A stretch of 64,000 bases of DNA, taken from Streptomyces sp. NBC_01244. Its GTDB lineage: Bacteria > Actinomycetota > Actinomycetes > Streptomycetales > Streptomycetaceae. Where the stretch lies: positions 4,650,001 to 4,714,000 of the forward strand of contig NZ_CP108488.1 of NCBI RefSeq assembly GCF_035987325.1. The letters run 5' to 3'. The notes below the pieces were generated by a model. That model saw only the letters and a list, made by a program, of their open reading frames with translations, searched no databases and was not told the origin of the DNA. A program made the position numbers and the translations under genes. Below are positions 34,175 through 42,867 of this stretch, piece by piece; position 1 is the stretch's first letter; each line of letters starts with the position of its first letter.

Positions 34175-35779
34175 ATGGCTACGACCACACCCACCGGTGT
34201 GCGGGGAGGCGGCCGGCCGGAGACCACGTCCGACAGCGCGCCCATGACCCACCCGCAGATCATGAAGGCGCTCTCCGGGCTGATGCTCGGCATGTTCGTG
34301 GCGATCCTGTCCTCCACGATCGTCTCCAACGCCCTGCCCCAGATCATCGGCGACCTCGGCGGGACCCAGTCCTCGTACACCTGGGTGGTCACGGCAGCCC
34401 TGCTCTCGATGACGGCGTCGACTCCGCTGTGGGGCAAGCTCTCCGACCTCTTCAGCAAGAAGCTGCTGGTCCAGATATCCCTGGTGATCTACGTCCTCGG
34501 CTCGATGGTCGCGGGCATGTCCCAGAACACCGGCATGCTCATCGCCTGCCGCGTGGTCCAGGGCATCGGCGTCGGCGGGCTCTCCGCCCTCGCCCAGATC
34601 GTGATGGCCGCGATGATCTCCCCGCGCGAGCGCGGCCGGTACAGCGGCTACCTCGGCGCGGTCTTCGCCGTCGCCACCGTGGGCGGCCCGCTGCTCGGCG
34701 GAGTCATCACCGACACGAGCTGGCTCGGCTGGCGCTGGTGCTTCTACGTCGGCATCCCGTTCGCCGTCATCGCCCTGATCGTGCTCCAGCGCACCCTGCA
34801 CCTGCCCGTCGTCCGCCGCGACGTCAAGGTCGACTGGCTCGGCGCCTTCCTGATCAGCGGCGCCGTCTCGCTCCTGCTGATCTGGGTGACCCAGGCCGGC
34901 AGCTCGTACGACTGGATCTCCTGGCAGACCTGGGCGATGACCGGCGGCGCGCTCGCCCTCGGTCTGCTCTTCGTCCTCGTCGAGTCCAGGGCGAGCGACC
35001 CGATCATTCCGCTGCGCCTGTTCCGCAACAAGACCATCAGCCTCGCCTCGGCGGCCTCGCTCTTCGTCGGCATCGCGATGTTCTCGGGCACCGTGTTTTT
35101 CAGCCAGTTCTTCCAGTTGGCCCGTGGCGAGTCCCCGACGATGTCCGGAATCCTCACGATTCCGATGATCGGCGGGCTCTTCGTCTCCTCCACCCTTTCC
35201 GGTCAGGTGATCACCAAGACCGGCAAGTGGAAGGCCTGGCTCGTCTCCGGCGGTGTGCTCCTGACGGCCGGACTCGGCCTGCTGGGCACCCTGCGGTACG
35301 ACACCCCGTACTGGCACATCGCGATCTTCATGGCGCTGACCGGCCTCGGCCTCGGCATGATGATGCAGAACCTGGTCCTCGCCTCCCAGAACCAGGTGGC
35401 CCCCGAGGACCTCGGCGCCGCCAGCTCGGTCGTCACCTTCTTCCGCTCGCTCGGCGGCGCGATGGGCGTCTCCGCCCTCGGCGCGGTCATGGCCAACCGG
35501 GTCACCCACTACGTCCAGGACGGTCTCGCCGCGCTCGGCCCGCAGGCCGCCGCCATGGGCCACGGCGGCACCGGCGGGGGCGCGATCCCCGACCTCGACA
35601 AGTTGCCCGAGCCCTTCCGCACGGTCGTCGAGTCCGCGTACGGACACGGCGTCGGCGACGTCTTCCTCTATGCCGCCCCCACCGCGCTGCTCGCACTGGT
35701 GCTGGTGGTGTTCATCAAGGAGGTCGCCCTGAAGTCGAAGCCGGCGGCCCACGAGCCGGCCGCCGCCACGGCGGAGTAG
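34175..35779 (+). CDS. DHA2-family MFS multidrug transporter
   Basis: A 534-residue protein with about 14 transmembrane helices. It has the DHA2 signatures: LSSTIVSNALPQI in helix 1, LWGKLSDLFSKK as the loop 2-3 motif A variant, and GPLLGG in motif C (helix 5). It exports drugs or toxic metabolites by proton antiport, by family. GAAGGAA precedes the ATG by 4 bases. Co-transcribed with the upstream MarR gene. It converges with a TetR gene whose stop is only 9 bases away. Confidence 0.9.
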   Translation: MATTTPTGVRGGGRPETTSDSAPMTHPQIMKALSGLMLGMFVAILSSTIVSNALPQIIGDLGGTQSSYTWVVTAALLSMTASTPLWGKLSDLFSKKLLVQISLVIYVLGSMVAGMSQNTGMLIACRVVQGIGVGGLSALAQIVMAAMISPRERGRYSGYLGAVFAVATVGGPLLGGVITDTSWLGWRWCFYVGIPFAVIALIVLQRTLHLPVVRRDVKVDWLGAFLISGAVSLLLIWVTQAGSSYDWISWQTWAMTGGALALGLLFVLVESRASDPIIPLRLFRNKTISLASAASLFVGIAMFSGTVFFSQFFQLARGESPTMSGILTIPMIGGLFVSSTLSGQVITKTGKWKAWLVSGGVLLTAGLGLLGTLRYDTPYWHIAIFMALTGLGLGMMMQNLVLASQNQVAPEDLGAASSVVTFFRSLGGAMGVSALGAVMANRVTHYVQDGLAALGPQAAAMGHGGTGGGAIPDLDKLPEPFRTVVESAYGHGVGDVFLYAAPTALLALVLVVFIKEVALKSKPAAHEPAAATAE

Positions 35780-35788
35780 CCGGGCGGT

Positions 35789-36484
35789 CTACGGGGCCGC
35801 GGGCGCGTCGGGGACGGCCGGTGCGGCCGGTGCGGCGGGGGCAGCCGGTGAGGTGTCCCCCGCCGCCCGCCCGGTGTGGGCCTGGATGCCGGCGATCAGG
35901 ACGTCGAGCGCGAGGCAGAACTCCCCGTCGGCCGGCCGCCTGACGGTTCCTCCACAGCCGTGGAGGAACTGGGAGACGGCCAACCGGGCCCCGGTGCGGG
36001 TGGCGTCCGGCAGGCCCGTGGCATCCAGCAGCCGGTGCAGGGCGGCGTCGAAGGCCCGCGCGTGCGGGCCGATGTTCGGGTACGCGGCGGTCAGCGGAGC
36101 CACCCACGGGTGGTCCACGAGCAGCCTCCGGTAGCCCCGGGCCAGCGAACGGAGCCGGCCGGGCCAGCCCTCCGCGGGCGGCCCGGCCGGCTCCTGCCGT
36201 GCGCCGAGCTCGCCCAGGGCGCTGTCCAGGGCGAGCTCGAGCAGATCGTGCTTGGTGTCCACGTACCAGTAGAGGGACATCGCGGTGACCCCGAGCCCGG
36301 CGGCGAGCCGCCTCATGGAGAACCGGGCCAGCCCGTCGGCGTCCAGCAGCCGCACGGCCTCGGCCGTGATCCGCTCCCGGTCGAGTCCGGCGGGGTCCTC
36401 GCTGCGCCGCCGGGCGGGTGCGGCAGGCGCAGCGGCCAGCCAGACACTGGTCCGGGCCGTGCCGGGATCGGCCGGGGTGACCAT
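35789..36484 (-). CDS. TetR/AcrR-family regulator
   Basis: A 231-residue regulator. The helix-turn-helix is at residues about 35-85 (RERITAEAVRLLDADG and MRRLAAGLGVTAMSLYWYVDTKHDLL, the second typical of TetR members with a WYVDTK motif). The C-terminal half matches TetR_C with HDLLELALDSALGEL and a DHPWVAPL motif. The tail is a disordered AAPAAPAAPAVP stretch. AGGAGG lies 8 bases before the ATG. It faces the MFS transporter convergently. Its target is not obvious; a gap of 98 bases separates it from the GT39-like gene behind it. Confidence 0.85.
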   Translation of the reverse strand: MVTPADPGTARTSVWLAAAPAAPARRRSEDPAGLDRERITAEAVRLLDADGLARFSMRRLAAGLGVTAMSLYWYVDTKHDLLELALDSALGELGARQEPAGPPAEGWPGRLRSLARGYRRLLVDHPWVAPLTAAYPNIGPHARAFDAALHRLLDATGLPDATRTGARLAVSQFLHGCGGTVRRPADGEFCLALDVLIAGIQAHTGRAAGDTSPAAPAAPAAPAVPDAPAAP

Positions 36485-36582
36485 GGAGGCATCCTCCTCA
36501 CACGCACGGGACCGGCCCGGAATGCCACCAGCCCGGTCCGCCCCCTTGATGCTAGGGGGTGGACCGGGCATTCCGGTGGGTT

Positions 36583-38835
36583 TCAGGACGTCGTGGACGG
36601 CTGCGACGTGGGCGCGGTCAGGTCGTAGAAGGTGGCTCCACCGATGGTGGAGGCCTTGAAGTTGGCCTTGACCCAGGTCTCGATGGAACTGCTCACGCCC
36701 CCGCCGGGACCGCCCCCGCCACGGACCGCGGTGCCGGTCTCGGCCGTGCCGCCCGCTTCGCCGGCGGCCGCGCCGCCATCGGCTCCCGCACCGCTCTGGC
36801 CGATGAAGTAGTGGATCTTTCCGGCGCTCACGTACGCCTTGAACTGCTCCAGGGTCGGAGAGGGGTCGCTGCCGTTGAAGCCGCCGATGGACATCACCGG
36901 CCGCTGCGAAGCCAGCTGGTAACTCGCGGCGTTCTGCGAGCCGATGGCGGCCGCCGCCCAGGTGTACCGATCCGCGTCGGCGCGCAGCGCTGCCGTGGCC
37001 TCGGCGCTGGTCTTCGTCCCGCCGAGCAGGCCGCCCATGCCGCCTCCGCCCATGCCGCCACCCGGGCCGCCGCCGGTCCGGGTGCCCCGGCCGCCGTCGG
37101 CACCCTGGTTGCCGCCGGGGGCCTGACCGCCCTGGGCCTGACCGCCCTGGGCCTGGCCGCCGGGAGCCTGGCCGCCCTGGGCGGTTCCGCCCGGGGGCAT
37201 GCCCTGCGGTGCGGCTCCGCCGCCGGGCATCCCGCCGCCGCCCGGCATCTCGAAGCCGCGCGTCCCGCCGCCGGGGCCGCCGCGGCCGCCCGCGACCGCG
37301 GGGCCCGCCGTGACGATCGAGCCCGTGTGCGGGGTGGTCACCGTGGTCAGGCAGTACGCGAGGGGTCCGGCCAGGGCCACGCCCAGGCCGACTGCCGCCA
37401 CCCCGAGTGCGGTACGGCGGCCCAGCCGCGCGGTGAACGGCAGCAGCAGGGCCGTGCCGAGTCCGAGAGCGAGGACCAACCAGCGCGACCACGGCACGTA
37501 CTCCGCGGAGCGACCGAGCAGCACGAAGGCCCAGTACGACGTGAGAGCGAGGGTCCCGGAGAGCGTGAGGGAGGCGGCCCGGCTGCCCCGCTCCTCCCAC
37601 AGGACGGCGATGCCCATGCCGACCAGGGCGGCGATGTAGGGGGCCAGTGCGACGGTGTAGTACTCGTGGAAGATGCCCTGCATGAAGCTGAAGACCACCG
37701 CGGTGATCAGCAGCGCCCCGCCCCAGGCGAGGAAGGCCGCGCGGGCCATGCCCTCCAGGGAGTCGGTTGACCGGCGGGCGCGCCAGGTGACCACGAGGCC
37801 CGCGACGAGCAGGATCAGCGCGGCGGGCAGCAGCCAGCCGATCTGACCGCCGATGTTCGAGGAGAACAGCCGGTCGATGCCGGTCTCTCCCCAGCTCATC
37901 CCGCCGCCACCGCCGCCCGGGGCGCCGCCGGCTGCGCCTTCGACGGCCGCGCGGCCTCCGCCGCCGACGCTGCCCGTCTCCTCGCCGTTGATCCGGCCGA
38001 GGCCGTTGTAGCCGAGGGTCAGTTCCAGGAAGGAGTTGGTCTGCGAGCCCCCGATGTACGGGCGGGAGGAGGCGGGCCACAGTTCGACGACCGCCACCCA
38101 CCAGCCGCCGGCCAGCACCATCGCGAGCGTGGAGAGCAGCAGCTGCCCGAGGCGCCTGCGCAGCCGGGTCGGCGCGCAGACCGCGTACAGCAGGGCGAGG
38201 GGCGGCAGGATGACGAAGGCCTGCAGGGTCTTGGTCAGGAAGGCGAAGCCGACCGCGACCCCGGCCCAGACGAGCCACTTGGTGTGCGCGCCGTCGAGGG
38301 CCCGGAGCACGCAGTACACGGTGACCGTCATCAGCAGGGTCAGCAGTGCGTCGGGGTTGTTGAAGCGGAACATCAGGGCGGCCACGGGCGTGAGCGCGAA
38401 GACGGATCCGCTGATCAGGGCCGCCACCGGGCCGAACTGGCGGCGCACGGCGGCGTAGAGCACGGCGGTCGTGCCGACGCCCATGAGGGCCTGCGGGACC
38501 AGGATCTGCCAGGCACCGAGCCCGAAGAGCCGGACGGACAGCATCATCGGCCACAGTGCGGCCGGGGGCTTGTCGACGGTGATGGAGTTCCCGGCGTCGG
38601 AGGAGCCGAAGAAGAAGGCCTTCCAGCTCTCGCCGCCCGCCTGGACGGCCGCGGAGTAGAAGGAGTTGGCGTAGCCGGAGGCCCCCAGGTCCCACAGCAG
38701 CAGGACGGCGGTGGCGAGGAGCAGCCCGAGGAAGGCGGGGCGTTCCCAGCCGGGCCGCGCGGCGTGCGCCCGAGCCGCCCTGTGGGACGGGGCGGCCGGG
38801 GAGGGCGGGTGGAGCGGTAGCGCTGCCGTGGTCAT
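36583..38835 (-). CDS. GT39-like membrane glycosyltransferase
   Basis: A 750-residue protein of the dolichyl-phosphate-mannose/ArnT-like fold. It has a TM-rich N-terminal part with about 11-13 helices. The first large loop holds SITVDKPPAALW, where the Asp-Lys-Pro-Pro motif is the catalytic site in this group. Two very Gly-rich inserts (residues about 284-312 and 512-605) lie in outer loops; the second carries GGQAQGG repeats. A compact C-terminal domain follows (AKIHYFIG-like segment, then KANFKASTIGGATFYDL). It likely moves a sugar from a polyprenyl phosphate carrier onto a lipid or protein outside the membrane. It is the last gene of the TCS-GT operon; its ATG overlaps the GT2 stop by one base. 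Confidence 0.82.
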   Translation of the reverse strand: MTTAALPLHPPSPAAPSHRAARAHAARPGWERPAFLGLLLATAVLLLWDLGASGYANSFYSAAVQAGGESWKAFFFGSSDAGNSITVDKPPAALWPMMLSVRLFGLGAWQILVPQALMGVGTTAVLYAAVRRQFGPVAALISGSVFALTPVAALMFRFNNPDALLTLLMTVTVYCVLRALDGAHTKWLVWAGVAVGFAFLTKTLQAFVILPPLALLYAVCAPTRLRRRLGQLLLSTLAMVLAGGWWVAVVELWPASSRPYIGGSQTNSFLELTLGYNGLGRINGEETGSVGGGGRAAVEGAAGGAPGGGGGGMSWGETGIDRLFSSNIGGQIGWLLPAALILLVAGLVVTWRARRSTDSLEGMARAAFLAWGGALLITAVVFSFMQGIFHEYYTVALAPYIAALVGMGIAVLWEERGSRAASLTLSGTLALTSYWAFVLLGRSAEYVPWSRWLVLALGLGTALLLPFTARLGRRTALGVAAVGLGVALAGPLAYCLTTVTTPHTGSIVTAGPAVAGGRGGPGGGTRGFEMPGGGGMPGGGAAPQGMPPGGTAQGGQAPGGQAQGGQAQGGQAPGGNQGADGGRGTRTGGGPGGGMGGGGMGGLLGGTKTSAEATAALRADADRYTWAAAAIGSQNAASYQLASQRPVMSIGGFNGSDPSPTLEQFKAYVSAGKIHYFIGQSGAGADGGAAAGEAGGTAETGTAVRGGGGPGGGVSSSIETWVKANFKASTIGGATFYDLTAPTSQPSTTS

Positions 38836-40100
38836 CAGGAGTGGTCCTTCGCGGATGTGGCGCGCCGTTCGGGGAAGACCCAGGCGCGGAAGAGCAGGAA
38901 CCGCAGCACGGTGGCGGCGAGGTTGGCGGTGACCAGGACGGCCACCTCGGTGCTGTGCCCCGGCTTGGCGCTGGCGGCCCCGAGAGCGGCCAGCGACCCG
39001 CTGGTCAGGGCCAGTCCGATGGCGAACACCACGAGCCCCTGTGCCTGGTGGCGAATGGCGCGGGCCCGGCCGCGGACGCCGAAGGTGAGCCTGCGGTTGG
39101 CCGCGGTGTTGGCGACGGCGGAGAGCAGCAGCGCGGCGGCGTTGGCGAGCTGGGGGCCGGCGGTGGTCCGGGCCGCGGAGTAGAGGAGCAGGTAGAGGAG
39201 GGTGGACAGGGCTCCGACCACGCAGAAGCCCAGCAGCTGGCGGGCCAGCCCGCGCGGTACCCCGGGCAGGGCGGTGCGGTCGCGCGGGTCGTCTCCGAAG
39301 GGGCGGGCGAGCCGGTCCAGCGGGAGCGCGCCGACGGCCAGCGCCCTGCCCACCCGCCAGACCCCCTTGAGGTCCTCGGCGGCGGTGCGGGCGATGTGGA
39401 CGGTGGAATCGGGGTCGTCGACCCAGTCCACCGGCACCTCGTGGATCCGCAGCCCGGCCCGCTCGGCGAGGACCAGCAGCTCGGTGTCGAAGAACCAGCC
39501 GGAGTCCTCCACGAGCGGCAGCAGCCGCGTCGCGACCTCGCGCCGGATCGCCTTGAAGCCGCACTGCGCGTCGCTGAAGCGGGCGGAGAGCGAGGAGCGC
39601 AGGAGCAGGTTGTAGGCGCGGGAGATGAACTCCCGCTTCGCTCCCCGGACCACCCGCGAGGAGCGGGCCAGCCGGGTGCCGATGGCGAGGTCGGAGTGGC
39701 CGGAGATCAGCGGGGCGACCAGCGGCAGCAGGGCGTTGAGGTCGGTGGAGAGGTCCACGTCCATGTACGCGAGGACGGGCGCGTCCGACTCCCCCCACAC
39801 GGTGCGCAGGGCCCGGCCGCGGCCCTTCTGCTCCAGCCGGGTGCTGCGCACCCCGGCCACGGAGGCGGCGAGGGAGGCCGCGACCTCGGGGGTGCCGTCG
39901 GTGCTCGCGTTGTCGGCGATGGTGATGCGGAAGGGGTACGGGAAGGTCCGGGTGAGGTGCTCGTGCAGCCTGCGCACGCAGGGCCCGAGGTCCGTCTCCT
40001 CGTTGAAGACCGGGATCACCACGTCGAGGACGGGCTCACCCGGTACGGGCGCGAGGGGCGCCCGTACCGGGAGCGCTCCGGGAGAGGTGTCGGTAGGCAT
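38835..40100 (-). CDS. GT2 glycosyltransferase fused to a GtrA-like membrane domain
   Basis: A 421-residue protein. Residues about 20-260 form a family 2 transferase (DVVIPVFNEETDLGPCVRRL, ADNASTDGTPEVA, and the metal-binding AYMDVDLSTDL) like polyprenyl-phosphate hexose synthases. Residues about 285-410 are a four-helix GtrA-type domain, proposed to flip or carry polyprenyl-linked sugars. It would supply the lipid-linked donor that the downstream GT39-like enzyme uses. Stop and start of the two genes overlap (TGATG). It lies 25 bases after the kinase gene in the same operon. Confidence 0.88.
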   Translation of the reverse strand: MPTDTSPGALPVRAPLAPVPGEPVLDVVIPVFNEETDLGPCVRRLHEHLTRTFPYPFRITIADNASTDGTPEVAASLAASVAGVRSTRLEQKGRGRALRTVWGESDAPVLAYMDVDLSTDLNALLPLVAPLISGHSDLAIGTRLARSSRVVRGAKREFISRAYNLLLRSSLSARFSDAQCGFKAIRREVATRLLPLVEDSGWFFDTELLVLAERAGLRIHEVPVDWVDDPDSTVHIARTAAEDLKGVWRVGRALAVGALPLDRLARPFGDDPRDRTALPGVPRGLARQLLGFCVVGALSTLLYLLLYSAARTTAGPQLANAAALLLSAVANTAANRRLTFGVRGRARAIRHQAQGLVVFAIGLALTSGSLAALGAASAKPGHSTEVAVLVTANLAATVLRFLLFRAWVFPERRATSAKDHS

Positions 40101-40125
40101 GCCCCGACCCTCCCGGTCCGGGCTG

Positions 40126-42024
40126 TCACCGCTGTGTGCTGACCCTGTGGCCCGTCTGTGAGTTCTGCTGCGCGGCGGGGGCCGTGGCGGTGAGGGCGGC
40201 GGAGGTGGTGGTGGAGGTGGTGGTGGAGACGACGGGAACGGTCGAGACGACGGGAACGATCGAGACGACGGGAACGGTCGAGACGGCGGGGGTCGCCGGG
40301 TCGGCCAGGGGGAGCAGGACCTCGAAGGAGGTGTGGCCGGGGGCGCTGCGGACGCCGACGTGGCCGCCGTGGGCCGACACCACGGCGGCCACGATGGCCA
40401 GGCCGAGGCCGGTGGAGCCCGCCGAGCGGGAGCGGGAGGCGTCGCCGCGGGCGAAGCGCTCGAAGACGTGGGGCAGCAGCTCGGGCGGGATGCCGGGGCC
40501 GTCGTCCTCGATCCGGAGCCGGACGGCGGATGTTTCACGTGAAACATGTGCCGTGACGGTGGTGCCGGGCGGGGTGTGGGTGCGGGCGTTGGCCAGCAGG
40601 TTCACCAGCACCTGCTGGATCCGGGCCGCGTCGGCGCGGACGGGCGCCGGCTCCTCGGGGAGTTTCAGGCGCCAGTGGTGGTCCTGGCCGGCGGCCCGGG
40701 CGTCGCTGACGGCGTCCACGACCAGCGGGGCCAGATCGGTGTCGCAGGTGGACAACGGGCGGCCCGCGTCGAGCCGGGCCAGCAGCAGCAGGTCCTCCAC
40801 CAGCCCGGTCATCCGGGTGGCTTCGGACTCGATCCGGCCCAGGGCGTGCCGGGTGTCGGGGCCCGGCTCCTCGCGGCCCCGGCGGGTCAGTTCGGCATAG
40901 CCGCGGATCGAGGCCAGCGGGGTGCGCAGCTCGTGGCTGGCGTCGGCGACGAACTGGCGGACCCGGGTCTCGCTCTGCTGGCGTGCGGTCAGCGCCGAGG
41001 AGACGTGGCCCAGCATCCGGTTGAGGGCGGCGCCGACCTGTCCGACCTCGGTGCGTGGATCGGCCTCGGCGTCGGGGACCCGCTCGTGGAGGGCGGGCTC
41101 GCCGCTGTGCAGGGTGAGTTCGGAGACCCGGGTGGCGGTGGCGGCGACCCGGCGCAGCGGGCGCAGCGCGACACCGACCAGGACCTGTCCGGCGAGGGAG
41201 GCCGCGATCAGCCCGGCGAGGGTGACGAAGACCTCCACCGCGATCAGGGTGTGCACGGTGGAGTCGACCTCGGTGAGCGGGAATCCGAGGACCACGCTGC
41301 CGGTGCTCGCGTCGGGCGAAGCCAGCACCCGGTAGCCGCCGAGGCCCGGCAGTTGGAGTTCGACCGGGTCGCCGGGACGGCCGCCTGCGGCCTTGTGCGC
41401 GGCCCCGGCGAGGACGTCGGCCTGGGCCGGGGTGAGGGGCGGGTGGCCGCCGGACCCGGATCCGGATCCGCCGAGGGCTGCGCTGCGTTCACTGCGGACG
41501 CTCTCTACGGCCTTCCCCGCGGTGTCGAGGCGGACCCCGACGGCCCCCAGCGGAGATCCGGGCCCCATGACCACGCCGAGGTTGTTCTCCCGGGGGAACT
41601 TTCCCAGGCTCGGGCGGCTCGCCATCTCGACGGCGACGCGCAGCTGTTGGTCGACCTTGTCGACCAGGTACGAGCGCAGCGCGACGGTGGTGACGGTGCT
41701 GATGGCCGCGCCGACGACGGCGATGAGGGCCACCGCCGAGACGACGAGCCGGGTCCGCAGCGACCAGGGCCGCCGGCTTGTACGGGGGCGGCGGGGCCGG
41801 CGGGGGCCGGAGGGACGCCCGGGGCGGCCCGGCCTGCGGGGACGGCGGGACCGCGCGGGTGCTCGTACGTCCCCGGCTCCCGGTCCGGCCGCTCCCGGTC
41901 CGGCCGCTCCCGGTCCGGCCGCTCCCGGTCCGGCCGCTCCCGGTCCGGCCGCTCCCGGTCCGGCCGGTCCCGGTCCGGCCGCCTTCCATGCACGGCCGGC
42001 CGGCCGGGGCTCGCCGGCCGCCAC
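40126..42024 (-). CDS. Two-component sensor histidine kinase
   Basis: A 632-residue membrane kinase. The start is GTG 42024, which overlaps the response regulator's TAG by one base (TAGTG). Residues about 14-48 are a PGAAG-type repeat. A basic stretch precedes TM1 (about 88-113). An extracellular sensor of about 145 residues follows, then TM2 (about 257-283), HAMP, the HisKA domain with His364 in ASHELRTPL, and an HATPase domain with the N, G1 and G2 boxes (NLLANARTHT, IEDDGPGIP, GLGLAIV). The C-terminal 65 residues are a Val/Thr-rich repetitive tail. It forms an operon with an OmpR regulator and two glycosyltransferases. A parS site lies inside the gene. Confidence 0.88.
   Translation of the reverse strand: MAAGEPRPAGRAWKAAGPGPAGPGAAGPGAAGPGAAGPGAAGPGAAGPGAGDVRAPARSRRPRRPGRPGRPSGPRRPRRPRTSRRPWSLRTRLVVSAVALIAVVGAAISTVTTVALRSYLVDKVDQQLRVAVEMASRPSLGKFPRENNLGVVMGPGSPLGAVGVRLDTAGKAVESVRSERSAALGGSGSGSGGHPPLTPAQADVLAGAAHKAAGGRPGDPVELQLPGLGGYRVLASPDASTGSVVLGFPLTEVDSTVHTLIAVEVFVTLAGLIAASLAGQVLVGVALRPLRRVAATATRVSELTLHSGEPALHERVPDAEADPRTEVGQVGAALNRMLGHVSSALTARQQSETRVRQFVADASHELRTPLASIRGYAELTRRGREEPGPDTRHALGRIESEATRMTGLVEDLLLLARLDAGRPLSTCDTDLAPLVVDAVSDARAAGQDHHWRLKLPEEPAPVRADAARIQQVLVNLLANARTHTPPGTTVTAHVSRETSAVRLRIEDDGPGIPPELLPHVFERFARGDASRSRSAGSTGLGLAIVAAVVSAHGGHVGVRSAPGHTSFEVLLPLADPATPAVSTVPVVSIVPVVSTVPVVSTTTSTTTSAALTATAPAAQQNSQTGHRVSTQR
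40531..40546. other. parS chromosome-partition site
   Basis: TGTTTCACGTGAAACA is a perfect 16-bp palindrome that matches the Streptomyces parS consensus bound by ParB. It lies inside the kinase gene, where it encodes VSRET on the coding strand. A second copy is at 53279. Such sites cluster around oriC. Confidence 0.85.
41881..41985. repeat. 15-bp tandem repeat in the kinase gene
   Basis: Seven copies of CGGTCCGGCCGCTCC, starting every 15 bp from 41881 to 41971; the last two carry small changes. They are in frame and encode a (GPGAA)n cytoplasmic segment before TM1 of the histidine kinase. Likely variable in copy number. Confidence 0.9.
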
Positions 42025-42791
42025 TAGTCGGCCGGCTTGATCAGGTAGCCGGCGCCGCGGCGGGTGTGGATCATCGGCGGGAGGCCGGTTCCGCCCTCCA
42101 GCTTGCGCCGCAGGTAGGAGATGTACAGCTCCACGACATTGGCCTGACCGCCGAAGTCGTAGGACCACACCCGGTCCAGGATCTGCGCCTTGCTCAGCAC
42201 CCGGCGCGGGTTGCGCATCAGGTACCGCAGCAGCTCGAACTCGGTCGCGGTCAGGTGGACGTCCTGACCGCCCCGGTTCACCTCGTGGCTGTCCTCGTCG
42301 AGCCGCAGGTCGCCGACCTCCAGCACCGACCCGCCGCGCGCGGCCTGCGCCGCGCCGGAGCGCCGGACCAGGCCGCGCAGCCGGGCGACGACCTCCTCCA
42401 GGCTGAAGGGCTTGGTGACGTAGTCGTCGCCGCCCGCCGTCAGACCCGCGATGCGGTCCTCGACCGAGTCCTTCGCGGTCAGGAACAGCACCGGGACCTG
42501 CGGGAGCTCCCGCCGCAGGCGGCCCAGGACGGCCAGCCCGTCCATGTCGGGGAGCATGATGTCGAGCAGGACGACGTCGGGCCGGAACTCCCGTGCCGCG
42601 CGCACCGCGCCCGCACCGTCGCCCGCGCTGCGGACCTCGCAGCCCTCGTAGCGCAGGGCCATCGAGAGCAGCTCGGAGAGGGCGGCCTCGTCATCCACGA
42701 CGAGGACCCGGCACGGGCTGCCGTCGGTCCGCACGAGGGCCGTGTGGTTGCCGGTGGACGTGGACGCGTGGGAAGTGGTCGTCGCAGTCAT
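42024..42791 (-). CDS. OmpR-family response regulator
   Basis: A 255-residue regulator. The receiver has the acidic pair Asp33/Asp34, phosphorylation site Asp77 (VVLLDIMLPDMDG), Thr105 and Lys127. The winged-helix DNA-binding domain follows (residues about 155-250), ending VVELYISYLRRKLEGG and TRRGAGYLIKP. The first 27 residues are a Thr/Ser-rich lead. It heads the operon with the kinase and two glycosyltransferases. The 76-bp upstream gap, read on the minus strand, has two TCAGG half-sites that may be its own binding sites. The signal and regulon are unknown. Confidence 0.92.
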   Translation of the reverse strand: MTATTTSHASTSTGNHTALVRTDGSPCRVLVVDDEAALSELLSMALRYEGCEVRSAGDGAGAVRAAREFRPDVVLLDIMLPDMDGLAVLGRLRRELPQVPVLFLTAKDSVEDRIAGLTAGGDDYVTKPFSLEEVVARLRGLVRRSGAAQAARGGSVLEVGDLRLDEDSHEVNRGGQDVHLTATEFELLRYLMRNPRRVLSKAQILDRVWSYDFGGQANVVELYISYLRRKLEGGTGLPPMIHTRRGAGYLIKPAD

Positions 42792-42867
42792 GCGTACACG
42801 CTGGCCGCCGCCCGTGAGAGCGCTCTTGCCTGAAGCTGTGAATTCCCTGAGAAACCCCTCCCGCCCC

